Origin: Achromobacter deleyi
GTDB lineage: Bacteria; Pseudomonadota; Gammaproteobacteria; Burkholderiales; Burkholderiaceae_B
Direction: 5' to 3'
DNA: 64,000 nucleotides
Assembly: GCF_902859705.1 (NCBI RefSeq)
Contig: NZ_CADIJO010000003.1
Coordinates: 310,001 to 374,000, forward strand
The position numbers and the translations under genes were made by a program. Below the pieces are notes generated by a model. That model saw only the letters and a program-made list of their open reading frames with translations. It had not been told where the DNA came from and ran no database searches. This document shows positions 17,081 to 26,653 of the stretch, piece by piece. Every line of letters starts with the position of its first letter. Position 1 is the stretch's first letter.

Positions 17081-18706
17081 ATGCACCGCCCCAAGCCAGA
17101 CCTTTTCCTGATAGCCGCCAGCCTGGTGGCCGTCGCCCTTCCCGTCATCGGCCTGGCGGCCTTTCCCGCCGCCGCCGAGGCCTTCGCCGGCACGCTGTTC
17201 GAGTTTTCCACCCGCGCCTTCGGCACCCTGGTGCTGGTGTTCGTGTTCGCGGCGGCGCTGGCCGCCGGGTATCTCGCCTTCAGCAAGTACGGCAACATCC
17301 GGCTGGGCAGCGGCAAGCCCGAATACGCCACCGCCACGTGGGTGTTCATGTTCATCTGTGCCGGCATGGGCTCGTCCACCCTGTACTGGGGCGTCATGGA
17401 ATGGGCCTACTACTACCAGACGCCCGGGCTGCACCTGGCAGCCGGTTCGCGCGACGCGCTTGAGTACAGCATCAGCTATTCGTTCTTTCACTGGGGCATC
17501 AGCGCCTGGGCGCTCTACGCCATCGCGTCATTGGCCCTGGCGTATCACTTCCATGTCCGCAAAAAGAGCGGCCTGGGCATGGCGTCCATCGTCGAAGCCG
17601 TCACCGGCCTGCGCGCCAACGGCTGGGTCGGCCGCCTGGTCGACCTGATCTTCGTCTTCACCATGTTCGGCGCCCTGACGGTGTCGCTGGCGCTGACCGC
17701 CTCGACGCTCACCCGCGGCCTGTCCGCGCTGACCGGCATGCCGGACACCTTCACGACCCAGTTCATCGTCATCGCGATCATCTCGGTGGTGTTCTCGCTC
17801 AGTTCCTACGTCGGCATCGACGGCGGCATGCAGCGCCTGAGCAAGATCGTCTGTATCGGCGCGCTGGCCTATTCCGCCATCGTGCTGGTTGTCGGCCCCA
17901 CGCAGTTCACCATCAACAACATCACCAACGGCCTGGGCCTGATGATCCAGAACTGGGTGCGCATGAGCCTGTTCACCGATCCGTCCGGCGATGGCGCGTT
18001 CACCCGCAGCTGGACGGTGTTCTATTGGCTGTGGTGGATTTCCTACGCGCCGGGCGTCGCCATGTTCGTCACCCGCGTGTCGCGCGGCCGCACGATGAAG
18101 GAAGTGATCGCCGCCCTGGTGCTGGGCGGCAGCGCCGGCTGCTGGTTCTTCTTCGGTGCGCTGGAAAGCTTCAGCATGCATCAGTACCTGACCCAGGCGG
18201 TCGACGTGCCCCGCCTGCTGGCCGAACACAGCGGCGAAACCGCGGTGGTCACCCTGCTGACCAGCCTGCCCTGGGGCGGTGTGTTCCTGGCGGCCTTCCT
18301 TTTCATCATGGCCGTGTTCTGCGCCTCTCACATGGACGCGGTCGGCTACGCCATTGCCGCCACCAGCACCCGCAACCTGAAAGAAGGGCAAGACCCCAGC
18401 CCCACGCTACGATTGTTCTGGTGCGTGATGCTGGCGCTGCTGCCGCTGGCCATGCTGTTCGCCCACGTGTCTCTGAACACCATGAAGACCGCCGTGGTGC
18501 TCACCACCATCCCGTTCCTGCTGGTGCTGGGAATCATGCTGTTCGGCCTGTTCCGCTGGCTGTCGCAAGACTACGGCGCCCTGTCTGCCCAGCAGATCGA
18601 AGAGCAATCCCGCCGCCTGGCAGCCACCGACCCCGTCGGCGCCCCGCCCGCCGAGGCCGCGGCCACGCAAGCCGAGCCGGCCGCCATCCCCGTCCCCCGG
18701 GCCTGA
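17081..18706 (+). CDS. BCCT-family transporter, probable carnitine/betaine uptake
   Basis: A 541-residue member of the betaine-carnitine-choline transporter family with about twelve membrane segments. The family signature around [16 protein letters not shown] is present, as is the tryptophan/tyrosine-rich segment [14 protein letters not shown] that belongs to the substrate cage. The C-terminus ends in an alanine/proline-rich cytoplasmic tail. The start at 17081 is supported by CAGGAGA seven to eight bases upstream; an earlier in-frame start would add non-membrane residues. Its position directly before cntA makes a quaternary-ammonium substrate, most likely L-carnitine, the best guess. Confidence 0.9.
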   Translation: MHRPKPDLFLIAASLVAVALPVIGLAAFPAAAEAFAGTLFEFSTRAFGTLVLVFVFAAALAAGYLAFSKYGNIRLGSGKPEYATATWVFMFICAGMGSSTLYWGVMEWAYYYQTPGLHLAAGSRDALEYSISYSFFHWGISAWALYAIASLALAYHFHVRKKSGLGMASIVEAVTGLRANGWVGRLVDLIFVFTMFGALTVSLALTASTLTRGLSALTGMPDTFTTQFIVIAIISVVFSLSSYVGIDGGMQRLSKIVCIGALAYSAIVLVVGPTQFTINNITNGLGLMIQNWVRMSLFTDPSGDGAFTRSWTVFYWLWWISYAPGVAMFVTRVSRGRTMKEVIAALVLGGSAGCWFFFGALESFSMHQYLTQAVDVPRLLAEHSGETAVVTLLTSLPWGGVFLAAFLFIMAVFCASHMDAVGYAIAATSTRNLKEGQDPSPTLRLFWCVMLALLPLAMLFAHVSLNTMKTAVVLTTIPFLLVLGIMLFGLFRWLSQDYGALSAQQIEEQSRRLAATDPVGAPPAEAAATQAEPAAIPVPRA

Positions 18707-18745
18707 CCCCCGCTTTCCCGTACCCCTGACCTCATGGAGCCCATC

Positions 18746-19882
18746 ATGAATTCCAATACGAACACCATCGAACGCCTGCCCGCCGACTTCTGCACCAATG
18801 TCGACGTGGCGCACACCATTCCCGCCAGCTACTACACCAGCGACGCCATCTACGACTACGAGAAGGAAAAGATCTTCGCCAACAGCTGGATCTGCGTGGG
18901 CCATCGCAGCGAAGTCGCCGACAACAACGCCTACATCACCCGCGACGTCATTGGCGAAAGCATCATCGTCGTGCGCGGCCGCGACGGCGTGCTGCGCGCC
19001 TTCTACAACGTCTGCCCCCATCGCGGCCATCAGTTGCTGCAAGGCGACGGCAAGGCCAAGAACGTCATTACCTGCCCGTACCACGCCTGGACCTTCAAGC
19101 TCGATGGCGACCTGGCCCACGCGCGCAACTGCGACAACGTCGTCGATTTCGACAAGGCCAATTCCAGCCTGGTCGGGCTGCGCGTCGAGGAATATGCCGG
19201 CTTCATCTTCATCAACATGAACGCCGACGCCGGCTCGGTCGAATCCCAGCTGCCCGGCCTGCAGGCGCGCCTGCGCCAGGCCTGCCCGGTCGTCGACGAC
19301 CTGCATCTGGCCGCGCGCTTCGTCACCGAAACGCCGGCCAACTGGAAAAGCATCGTCGACAACTACATGGAGTGCTACCACTGCGCGCCGGCCCACCCCG
19401 GCTTTGCCGATTCCGTCGACGTCGGCCAGTACACGCACACCATGCACGGCAACTGGAGCCTGCAATTCGGCGTTGCCAAGTCGTCCCCCAAGTCGTTCCA
19501 GTTCGACGACAGCGTCAAAGACCCGTCATTCGCCGGCTTCTGGGCCTGGCCGTGCACCATGTTCAATGCGCCGCCCGGGGGCAACTTCATGACGGTCATC
19601 TATGAATTCCCGTCCAGCGCCGGCATCACCCTGCAGCACTACGACATCTACTTCCTGAACAAGGAACTGACCGCCGAGCAGAAATCCCTGATCGAGTGGT
19701 ATCGCGACGTCTTCCGCCCCGAAGACCTGCGCCTGGTGGAAAGCGTGCAAAAGGGGCTGAAGTCTCGTGGCTACCGTGGCCGCGGCCGCATCATGGTCGA
19801 CCGCCAGCGCAGCGGACAAAGCGAACACGGCATTGCGCACTTCCATCATCTGGTGGCCCAAGCGCACCAGGACCGCACCTGA
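18746..19882 (+). CDS. cntA: Carnitine monooxygenase, Rieske oxygenase subunit
   Basis: A 378-residue Rieske non-haem iron oxygenase. The [2Fe-2S] ligands are Cys90, His92, Cys110 and His113 (CPHRGH and CPYHAW). The mononuclear iron site is in NYMECYHCAPAH (His212, His217). Glu209 stands where most Rieske oxygenases have a bridging aspartate; this substitution is a hallmark of CntA/YeaW. Conserved stretches TETPANWK, WPCTMFN and SRGYRGRGRIM also fit CntA from memory. It cleaves L-carnitine to trimethylamine and malic semialdehyde. The second ATG (18746) is preferred because GGAG lies eight bases before it; the first ATG is at 18734. Confidence 0.92.
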   Translation: MNSNTNTIERLPADFCTNVDVAHTIPASYYTSDAIYDYEKEKIFANSWICVGHRSEVADNNAYITRDVIGESIIVVRGRDGVLRAFYNVCPHRGHQLLQGDGKAKNVITCPYHAWTFKLDGDLAHARNCDNVVDFDKANSSLVGLRVEEYAGFIFINMNADAGSVESQLPGLQARLRQACPVVDDLHLAARFVTETPANWKSIVDNYMECYHCAPAHPGFADSVDVGQYTHTMHGNWSLQFGVAKSSPKSFQFDDSVKDPSFAGFWAWPCTMFNAPPGGNFMTVIYEFPSSAGITLQHYDIYFLNKELTAEQKSLIEWYRDVFRPEDLRLVESVQKGLKSRGYRGRGRIMVDRQRSGQSEHGIAHFHHLVAQAHQDRT

Positions 19883-19947
19883 TCTGCCCGCGTGCCCGAG
19901 GCCTTGCCGCCCGGGCACGCCATTTTTCCATTCTGCCCAGGATTCCC

Positions 19948-21396
19948 ATGCGCACGACCGAATCTTCCCTGTTTCGCCAGCAGGCCTTCATTGCCGGCCA
20001 CTGGTGCGACGCCGACAATCACGCCACGGTCACGGTGACCGACCCCGCCACCGGCCAGCCGCTGGGCCAGGTGCCCGACATGGGCGAAGCCGAAACCCGC
20101 CGCGCCATCACCGCCGCCCACGGCGCCCTGCCCGCGTGGCGCGCGCGCCCCGCCCAGGAACGCTCGCACATCCTGCGCCGCTGGTTCGACCTGATGATCC
20201 AGCACGAGGCCGAACTCGCGCACTTGATGACGCGCGAACAAGGCAAACCGCTGGCCGAGGCGCTGGGCGAAATCCGCTATGCCGCGTCGTTCCTGGAATG
20301 GTTCGCCGAAGAAGGCAAACGCGTCTACGGCGAATTGATCCCGGCCCCGCGCGCCGACCGCCGCCTGATGGTGCTGCGTCAGGGCATCGGCGTCTGCGCC
20401 GCCATCACGCCCTGGAACTTTCCGGCCGCGATGATCACCCGCAAGGTCGCCCCTGCACTGGCCGCGGGCTGCACCATGGTGCTCAAGCCGGCCAACGAAA
20501 CGCCCTTTTCCGCACTGGCGCTGGCCGAGCTGGCCGCCCAGGCCGGCGTCCCCGACGGCGTGTTCAACATCGTCACCGGCGACGCGGTCGCCATCGGCGG
20601 CGAGCTGACTCGCCACCCCGATGTGCGCAAGCTCAGCTTCACCGGTTCCACCGCCGTCGGCCGGCTCTTGATGGCGCAGTGCGCGCCCACCATCAAGAAG
20701 CTGTCGCTGGAACTGGGCGGCAACGCGCCGTTCATCGTGTTCGACGATGCCGATCTGGACGCAGCCGTGGAAGGCGCCATCGCGGCCAAGTACCGCAATG
20801 CCGGCCAGACCTGCGTCTGCGTCAACCGCATCTACGTGCAGGATGCGGTCTACGACGCCTTCGCCCGCCGCTTTGCCGACCAGGCCGCCACGTTGCGCGT
20901 GGGCCCCGGCCTGCAGGCCGACAGCCAGATCGGCCCGCTGATCACCCCCAAGGCCCTGACCCAGGTACAGGGGCTGGTCGACGACGCCCGCGCCCAAGGC
21001 GCGCGCCTGCTGACCGGCGGCGATCCGCATGTTCTGGGCGGCACCTTCATGGCCCCCACCGTGCTGGCCGACGTGCGGCCGGGCATGCGGGTGCTGCGCG
21101 AGGAAATCTTCGGCCCTGTGGCGCCGCTGGTGCGCTTTCGCGACGAGCAGGATGTCATCCGGCAAGCCAACGACACCGAGTTCGGCCTGGCCGCGTACTT
21201 CTACACCCGCGACGCCAGCCGCGTATGGCGCGTCGCTGAACAGCTCGAGTACGGCATGGTCGGCATCAACACCGGCATGATCTCGAACGAGGTCGCGCCG
21301 TTTGGTGGCGTCAAGCAATCCGGGCTGGGGCGCGAAGGCTCACGCCATGGCATCGAAGACTACCTGGAAATGAAATATGTATGCCAGGCCGTCTAA
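19948..21396 (+). CDS. NAD(P)-dependent aldehyde dehydrogenase, probable malic semialdehyde dehydrogenase
   Basis: A 482-residue aldehyde dehydrogenase of the succinate-semialdehyde (GabD) type. Catalytic Cys289 (NAGQTCVC), general base Glu255 (LELGGNAP), and Asn157 and Lys180 of the cofactor site are all present. Between cntA and cntB its most likely substrate is malic semialdehyde, the product of carnitine cleavage, giving malate; this is inferred from context. Sequence alone would equally allow succinate semialdehyde. The ATG at 19948 has AGGA seven bases upstream and starts 65 bp after cntA. Confidence 0.87.
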   Translation: MRTTESSLFRQQAFIAGHWCDADNHATVTVTDPATGQPLGQVPDMGEAETRRAITAAHGALPAWRARPAQERSHILRRWFDLMIQHEAELAHLMTREQGKPLAEALGEIRYAASFLEWFAEEGKRVYGELIPAPRADRRLMVLRQGIGVCAAITPWNFPAAMITRKVAPALAAGCTMVLKPANETPFSALALAELAAQAGVPDGVFNIVTGDAVAIGGELTRHPDVRKLSFTGSTAVGRLLMAQCAPTIKKLSLELGGNAPFIVFDDADLDAAVEGAIAAKYRNAGQTCVCVNRIYVQDAVYDAFARRFADQAATLRVGPGLQADSQIGPLITPKALTQVQGLVDDARAQGARLLTGGDPHVLGGTFMAPTVLADVRPGMRVLREEIFGPVAPLVRFRDEQDVIRQANDTEFGLAAYFYTRDASRVWRVAEQLEYGMVGINTGMISNEVAPFGGVKQSGLGREGSRHGIEDYLEMKYVCQAV

Positions 21397-21416
21397 GGCC
21401 TGCGTAGAGATGCCCC

Positions 21417-22388
21417 ATGACTAAAACCCACGAAAACATCGACGTGCGCGTCACCGACGTCGAACAGGTCAGCGCACGGGTCAAGCGCTTTACCCTTGAG
21501 CGCCTGGACGGCGAACCCTTGCCCCCATTCACGGGCGGCAGCCACGTCATCGTGCAGATGCATGATGCCCAGGGCAAGCGGTTCAGCAACGCCTATTCGC
21601 TGATGAGCGACCCGGCCGATACGCGGCAATACCAGATCGGCGTGCGGCTGGAAGAGCAGTCGCGCGGCGGCTCGGCGTTCATGCACGGGCAGGTCAGCAC
21701 CGGCAGCGAGCTGGTCATTACCGCCCCCAACAACCTGTTCGCGCTGGCCGACAGCCACGGACGCCACGTGATGGTGGCGGGCGGCATCGGCATCACGCCG
21801 TTCCTGGCCCAGCTTCCCGAACTGCATCGCCGCGCGGCCAACTACGAACTGCACTACGCCTACCGCGCGCCCGAACACGCCGCGTTTCGCGACGACCTGA
21901 TCGGCAGTCCGTATGCGGCCCGCGTGCGCTTTCACGTCGACAGCCAAGGCGAAAAGCTGGATCTGGCCGCCCTGGCGCAAGGCCTGCAAGAACACGACCA
22001 CCTGTATGTATGCGGCCCCCGGCCGCTGATCGATGCGGTCATTGCCGCGGCCACAGCGGTCGGCATCCCGGCTGACCGTGTGCACTGGGAACAGTTTGCC
22101 GCCGCGCCCGCCCCCGGCGGGGCGTTCACGGTCGTGCTGGCCCGCTCGGGCACCGAGCTGCGCGTAGAGGCCGGCTCGAGCATCTTGCAGGCGATCGAGG
22201 CATCCAACGCCGCCGACGTCGAATGCCTGTGCCGCGAAGGCGTATGCGGCACCTGCGAGACCCGCATCCTGGAAGGCCAGGCCGAACATTTCGACCAATA
22301 CCTCAGCGACGAAGAAAAAGCCGCCCAACAGACCATGATGATCTGCGTGTCCCGCGCGCGCGGAGATCGCCTCGTGCTCGATCTATAA
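21417..22388 (+). CDS. cntB: Carnitine monooxygenase reductase subunit
   Basis: A 323-residue phthalate-dioxygenase-reductase type protein. The flavin-binding barrel (with RFSNAYSLMS) comes first. A NAD-binding domain follows (GGIGITPFLAQL; YVCGPRPLIDAV). A C-terminal plant-type [2Fe-2S] ferredoxin domain is last, with Cys272, Cys277, Cys280 and Cys310. It passes electrons from NAD(P)H to the oxygenase CntA. The gene starts 20 bp after the aldehyde dehydrogenase, closing the operon. The domain order matches CntB/YeaX and VanB-type reductases; the pairing with cntA decides the name. Confidence 0.9.
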   Translation: MTKTHENIDVRVTDVEQVSARVKRFTLERLDGEPLPPFTGGSHVIVQMHDAQGKRFSNAYSLMSDPADTRQYQIGVRLEEQSRGGSAFMHGQVSTGSELVITAPNNLFALADSHGRHVMVAGGIGITPFLAQLPELHRRAANYELHYAYRAPEHAAFRDDLIGSPYAARVRFHVDSQGEKLDLAALAQGLQEHDHLYVCGPRPLIDAVIAAATAVGIPADRVHWEQFAAAPAPGGAFTVVLARSGTELRVEAGSSILQAIEASNAADVECLCREGVCGTCETRILEGQAEHFDQYLSDEEKAAQQTMMICVSRARGDRLVLDL

Positions 22389-22411
22389 GCCGGGCGCCGC
22401 CGGGCCCTATC

Positions 22412-22470
22412 CCCCGTCAACCCACCCCGTCAACCCACCCCGTCATCCCACCCCGTCACCCCCCCCGTCC
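22412..22470. repeat. Tandem 13-bp repeat after cntB
   Basis: Four copies of the unit ccccgtcaaccca (22412-22424, 22425-22437, then variants with cat and cac) plus a partial fifth lie directly after the cntB stop. A short hairpin gcttgcc (22471-22477) / ggcaagc (22482-22488) follows. The array may vary in copy number by slippage; no function is evident. Confidence 0.75.
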
Positions 22471-22526
22471 GCTTGCCTGCCGGCAAGCGGCGCAGACCCC
22501 GTTTTGCCCAGCCAAAGAGAATAACG

Positions 22527-23860
22527 ATGAGAAAGCTGATCTGCCGTTCGTTTGCAGGCGCCGCATTGCTGGTCGCCTTGCTGGCCGCACCGGCCTATCC
22601 ACAGACCTCGCCAGCAGAACCCGACCACACGCCGGTTTTCGTGCGGGATTCGCACCTGGACCTGCTGCTGCGCAATCTCTACTGGAACCACGACCGCAAG
22701 CATGGGCTGCCCGACAACCGCGAGTGGGGGCAGGCCTTGCGCCTGGCGTTCCAGTCCGGCTATACGCCCGGTGTGGTGGGGCTGGGGGTGGATCTGAATG
22801 CCTACGGCGTCGTGCGGCTGGGTGGCGACAGCCAATATCTTGGACGGGCGGGCGTGCTGGTGCCGGACGGCAAGGGCGGCGTGCACGATGAATCCAGCAC
22901 GGCCGAAGGGGCGCTCAAGCTGAAGGGGTTTGCCAGCGAGCTGCGCTACGGCAACAACCTGCGCCCCTACAACCCGGTATTCGCGCCAGCCGACACGCGT
23001 CTGTTGCCCTCGTCTGCCACCGGGCTGTGGCTGACCAGCCAGCCTCGCTCGGACACCTTCCTGGAAGCAGGCCGCATGACCAAAGCCCGCGACTTCAACC
23101 AGGTCAGCCACGACGGCCGCTTCTATGCGTCCTACTCCGGCGTCAGCACCGACCAGGTGGTGTTCCTGGGCGGCCGCCACGAGCTGGACCCTGCCACCCG
23201 CCTCAGTGCCTATGGCAGCGAATTCCGGGACATCTGGAAGCAGCTCTACCTATCGGCAGGCCACACCTGGAAGCTGCCCCGCGACAACGCCTTGAACCTG
23301 GCCTGTCCGCCTACCGGTCGGTCGATGCCGGCGCCAAGCGCGCGGGCGACATCGACGTGACCGCCTGGGGGCTGGCGCTGTCCTACACAGCCGGCGCCCA
23401 TACCTTCAAGATCGCGCGCCAGCAGGTGCATGGCGACCAGCCGCTGGATTACCTGGGCATGGGGCCAGGCACTTATCACGACTCGATATTCCTGCCCAAT
23501 TCATCGCAGCTTGCCGACTTCAATGGCCCGCATGAGAAATCGTGGGGATTCTTCTACGCGCTGGACCTGGGCAAGCTCGACGCCCTGCAAGTGCCCGGCG
23601 CCAGCGTGCAGCTGCGCTACGTGCGCGGTTCGGGCGCCGATGGCAGCCATCTCGACCGTACCAGCCCCTACGCCTACTACGCCAGCGGTGAAAAGCACTG
23701 GGAAAGCGACGTGGACCTGCGCTACTTGGTGCAATCGGGCAGCGCACGCAATCTGGCCATACGGCTGCGCTACGCCGTGCATCGCATGACGCAGGGCACG
23801 TCAGGCGCCTCATCCAATCAATTTCGCCTGATTTTCGAATACCCGCTGCCGATATTCTGA
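22527..23860 (+). pseudogene. OprD-family outer membrane porin, frameshifted
   Basis: The first part starts MRKLICRSF (signal peptide, then HTPVFVRDSHLDLLLRNLYW). It reads through typical OprD strands up to ...RDNALNL near base 23300. The reading then continues only in the next frame: LSAYRSVDAGAKRAGDID..., ending FRLIFEYPLPIF at 23860. Restoring one G in ctggcctgtcc (23298-23308), to read ctgggcctg, rejoins both parts into one protein of about 444 residues, the normal family length. As written the protein would end at about residue 277 with an aberrant tail. OprD porins admit small substrates. Its position after cntB hints at uptake of carnitine-related compounds. It could be a true inactivation or a sequencing error in a short G run. 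Confidence 0.85.
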
Positions 23861-24008
23861 CTGCGCGGCATCGCGGCCGATGGCACGCCAAATACCACGT
23901 TTGAAGCGCTTGAAAAGGCGCTACTGCATTGCATTTTCACTGTCAATAGAAGAGGCTGCATTATGGGACGCTCGGCTATACTGACCGCTGGTCGGGGACA
24001 GCAGAGTC

Positions 24009-25103
24009 ATGACGGAAAACAGCTTTTCACTACACCTCAAAGAATTACTGGAACACCGCAAACTCTCCTTGCAGTCCGTGGCCAACGCCTTGGACGTCTC
24101 CCGCACGGCCGTGCATAAATGGACCCGCGGCGGCGAAATCGATTACGGCAATCTGCGCAAGCTGGCGCAACTGCTGGACGTCAACTGGATCTGGCTGCGC
24201 TACGGCGAAGACGCGCTGCGCGATGTGCAGCAGACCGAAGTCGTCGAACTGCCCATGACAGAAGTGCGCCGTCGCTACACGGCCGAAATCATGGAAAACG
24301 AAGCCCGCATGAAACTGGCGCAGGAAAACGCCCGTATCGTCACGTGGGAATGGAATTGGCTGACGGACGCGGTGTCGTATTCCGCGAACGTGAAAGACGT
24401 GTACGGCTGGCCGGTGCGCCGCAACGAAGACTTCTGGATTCACGTAGTGCCGGAAGACGTCGAAGCGCTGCAACGCATCTATCGCCAATGCATGGAAGAC
24501 GGCAGCAGCTACGAATACGATTTCCGGATCATTCAAAGCGATGGCTCGGTGCGCTGGATCACCTCGCGCGGCGCCTCGCTGCGCGATAGTGCCGGCCGGC
24601 TGGTCAAGATGATCGGCATCAGCATGGAAAGCACCGACCGCAAGCTGGCGGAAGAAAAACTGCGTCGCAGCGAAGAGCGCTTTCGCACCTTCTTCGAGCA
24701 GGCCGGCGTACCGATGGCCTGGCTGGACCTGGACGGCGGCTGGCGGCGGGTCAACCCGCCCTTGTGCGCCCTGCTGGGCTATGACCCGGCGGAACTTGCC
24801 GGGCAGACTTTCCAGGCCCTCACCCACCCCGACGACCTGCCCGCCAACCTGCAGACCCTGTCGCGCCTGCTCAAGGGCGAGATTTCCGAAAGCGTCATGG
24901 AAAAGCGGCTGCGCCGCAAGGACGGCAGCTATACCTGGGTGCGCGTGCACGCGGCGCTGCAACGCGACCAGGCCGATGACGCACAAGGACGTATCCTGTG
25001 CGTCTACAGCGATGTCAGCGACTACCGCCAGCAAGTGGACGCGTTGCAGCAGCGCATCCACGAACTGGAACAGCAGGCAGACAGCGACAAGAAGCGCCGC
25101 TGA
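24009..25103 (+). CDS. XRE-type HTH regulator with two PAS/PAC domains
   Basis: A 364-residue protein. An N-terminal XRE/Cro helix-turn-helix (about 8-65, core LQSVANALDVSRTAVHKW) is followed by a short linker. Next come two PAS_3/PAC sensor units (about 105-225, with YEYDFRIIQSDGSVRWITSR, and about 225-345, with MEKRLRRKDGSYTWVRV). A charged C-terminal coiled coil (QQRIHELEQQ) ends it. No kinase, GGDEF or other output domain is present. The protein probably binds DNA directly in response to a small ligand or redox state sensed by the PAS domains. Its targets are unknown; the porin and carnitine cluster upstream are candidates by position only. Confidence 0.8.
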   Translation: MTENSFSLHLKELLEHRKLSLQSVANALDVSRTAVHKWTRGGEIDYGNLRKLAQLLDVNWIWLRYGEDALRDVQQTEVVELPMTEVRRRYTAEIMENEARMKLAQENARIVTWEWNWLTDAVSYSANVKDVYGWPVRRNEDFWIHVVPEDVEALQRIYRQCMEDGSSYEYDFRIIQSDGSVRWITSRGASLRDSAGRLVKMIGISMESTDRKLAEEKLRRSEERFRTFFEQAGVPMAWLDLDGGWRRVNPPLCALLGYDPAELAGQTFQALTHPDDLPANLQTLSRLLKGEISESVMEKRLRRKDGSYTWVRVHAALQRDQADDAQGRILCVYSDVSDYRQQVDALQQRIHELEQQADSDKKRR

Positions 25104-25209
25104 CACTGCGCCAAAGCGCCTTCGGACCGGCCCTCGCGTCGGCCCCAAGGCCACCCCCTTTCATTTATTCAGGGACGCATTAAATCCGGCGTCCCGCCCG
25201 ACGACCCGC

Positions 25210-25244
25210 TAAAATAACGGCCCCCCGCCCTGCCGCGCTAAAAT
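25210..25244 (+). promoter_or_regulatory. Two TAAAAT hexamers upstream of rimO
   Basis: The octamer GCTAAAAT occurs twice (hexamers TAAAAT at 25210-25215 and 25239-25244) in the 190-bp gap before rimO. Both resemble -10 elements. Neither has a convincing -35 hexamer at 17 bp, so the promoter assignment is tentative. Confidence 0.3.
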
Positions 25245-25293
25245 TGCGCAGTATTTGATCACTGGCGCCGGCTAGCGCCCACCGAGGTATTCC

Positions 25294-26610
25294 ATGTCTT
25301 CCCCCAAAGTCGGCTTTGTCAGCCTGGGCTGTCCTAAAGCCCTGGTCGACTCCGAACGCATCCTGACCCAACTGCGCACCGAAGGGTACGAAGTCACGCC
25401 CGAGTACAACGACGCCGACGTCGTCGTGGTCAACACCTGTGGCTTCATCGACAGCGCCAAGGCCGAATCGCTCGAAGCCATTGGCGAAGCGCTGGCCGAG
25501 AACGGCAAGGTCATCGTCACCGGCTGCATGGGCGTCGAGGAATCGGTGATCCGCAAGGTGCACCCCAGCGTGCTGTCCGTGACCGGACCGCAGCAGTACG
25601 AAGAAGTGGTGCGGGCCGTGCACGATGCCGCCCCGCCCAAGAAAGACCACAACCCCTACCTGGACCTGGTGCCGCCGCAGGGCGTCAAGCTCACGCCGCG
25701 CCACTACGCCTACCTGAAGATATCCGAAGGCTGCAATCACCGCTGCAGCTTCTGCATCATCCCGTCGATGCGCGGCGACCTGGTCAGCCGGCCCGTGGGC
25801 GACGTGCTCAGCGAAGCCGAGCGCCTGGTCAAGGCCGGCGTGAAGGAACTGCTGGTGATCTCGCAGGACACCAGCGCCTACGGCGTGGACGTGAAGTTCC
25901 GCAGCGGCTTCTGGAACGGCCGGCCCGTACGTACCCGCATGACCGAGCTCTGTATGGCCTTGTCCGACATGGGCGTCTGGACGCGCCTGCACTACGTGTA
26001 TCCGTACCCGCACGTGGACGAAGTGATTCCGCTGATGGCCGAGGGCAAGATCCTGCCCTACCTGGACATTCCGTTCCAGCACGCCAGCCCGCGCATCCTG
26101 AAGGCCATGAAGCGCCCGGCCTTTGAAGACAAGACGCTTGCCCGCATCAAGAAGTGGCGCGAGATCTGTCCGGACCTGACCATCCGTTCGACCTTCATCG
26201 TCGGCTTTCCCGGCGAAACCGAGGAAGACTTCCAGTACCTGCTGGACTGGATGCAAGAGGCCCAGCTCGACCGCGTCGGCTGTTTCCAGTATTCGCCGGT
26301 GGAAGGCGCGCCCGCGAACCTGCTGGACAACCCGGTGCCCGACGACGTCAAGCAGGACCGCTGGGAACGCTTCATGGAACTGCAGCAGTCCATCTCGACC
26401 GCGCGCCTGGCCCGTAAGGTCGGCCGCGAGATCGACGTGCTGATCGACGAAGTGGACGAAGATGGCGCCGTGGGCCGCAGCAGCGCCGACGCGCCGGAAA
26501 TCGACGGCTGCGTCTACGTCAGCTCGGACCGCGTGCTCAAGCCCGGTGATCTGGTGCGCGCCCGCGTCACCGACTCGGACGAGTACGACCTCTGGGCCGA
26601 TACGATCTGA
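25294..26610 (+). CDS. rimO: Ribosomal protein S12 methylthiotransferase
   Basis: A 438-residue radical-SAM methylthiotransferase. The N-terminal cluster cysteines are Cys13, Cys49 and Cys78. The radical SAM triad is Cys147, Cys151 and Cys154 (CNHRCSFC). A C-terminal TRAM domain begins near residue 370. The [16 protein letters not shown] start and the RGDLVSRP segment distinguish RimO from MiaB. It adds a methylthio group to an aspartate of ribosomal protein S12. It is a single gene converging on the SMR transporter gene. Confidence 0.96.
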   Translation: MSSPKVGFVSLGCPKALVDSERILTQLRTEGYEVTPEYNDADVVVVNTCGFIDSAKAESLEAIGEALAENGKVIVTGCMGVEESVIRKVHPSVLSVTGPQQYEEVVRAVHDAAPPKKDHNPYLDLVPPQGVKLTPRHYAYLKISEGCNHRCSFCIIPSMRGDLVSRPVGDVLSEAERLVKAGVKELLVISQDTSAYGVDVKFRSGFWNGRPVRTRMTELCMALSDMGVWTRLHYVYPYPHVDEVIPLMAEGKILPYLDIPFQHASPRILKAMKRPAFEDKTLARIKKWREICPDLTIRSTFIVGFPGETEEDFQYLLDWMQEAQLDRVGCFQYSPVEGAPANLLDNPVPDDVKQDRWERFMELQQSISTARLARKVGREIDVLIDEVDEDGAVGRSSADAPEIDGCVYVSSDRVLKPGDLVRARVTDSDEYDLWADTI

Positions 26611-26621
26611 GGCAAGACCCT

Positions 26622-26643
26622 GCCGGCGGCCCTGGCCGCCGGC
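26622..26643. terminator. GC-rich hairpin between convergent rimO and SMR genes
   Basis: Perfect 10-bp arms gccggcggcc (26622-26631) and ggccgccggc (26634-26643) lie in the 43-bp gap between the two stop codons. No uridine tract follows on either strand, so termination here is plausible but not canonical. Confidence 0.45.
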
Positions 26644-26653
26644 CGCTGGCCGC

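Noticed and set aside
22412-22470. Tandem repeat considered as a CRISPR array
   Set aside because: Units of 13 bp are directly adjacent with no spacers and no cas genes are in the window.
23960-24008. Promoter before the XRE-PAS gene with TATACT near 23978
   Set aside because: A good -10-like hexamer is present but the -35 position (17 bp away) has no resemblance to TTGACA, so I did not list it as a feature.
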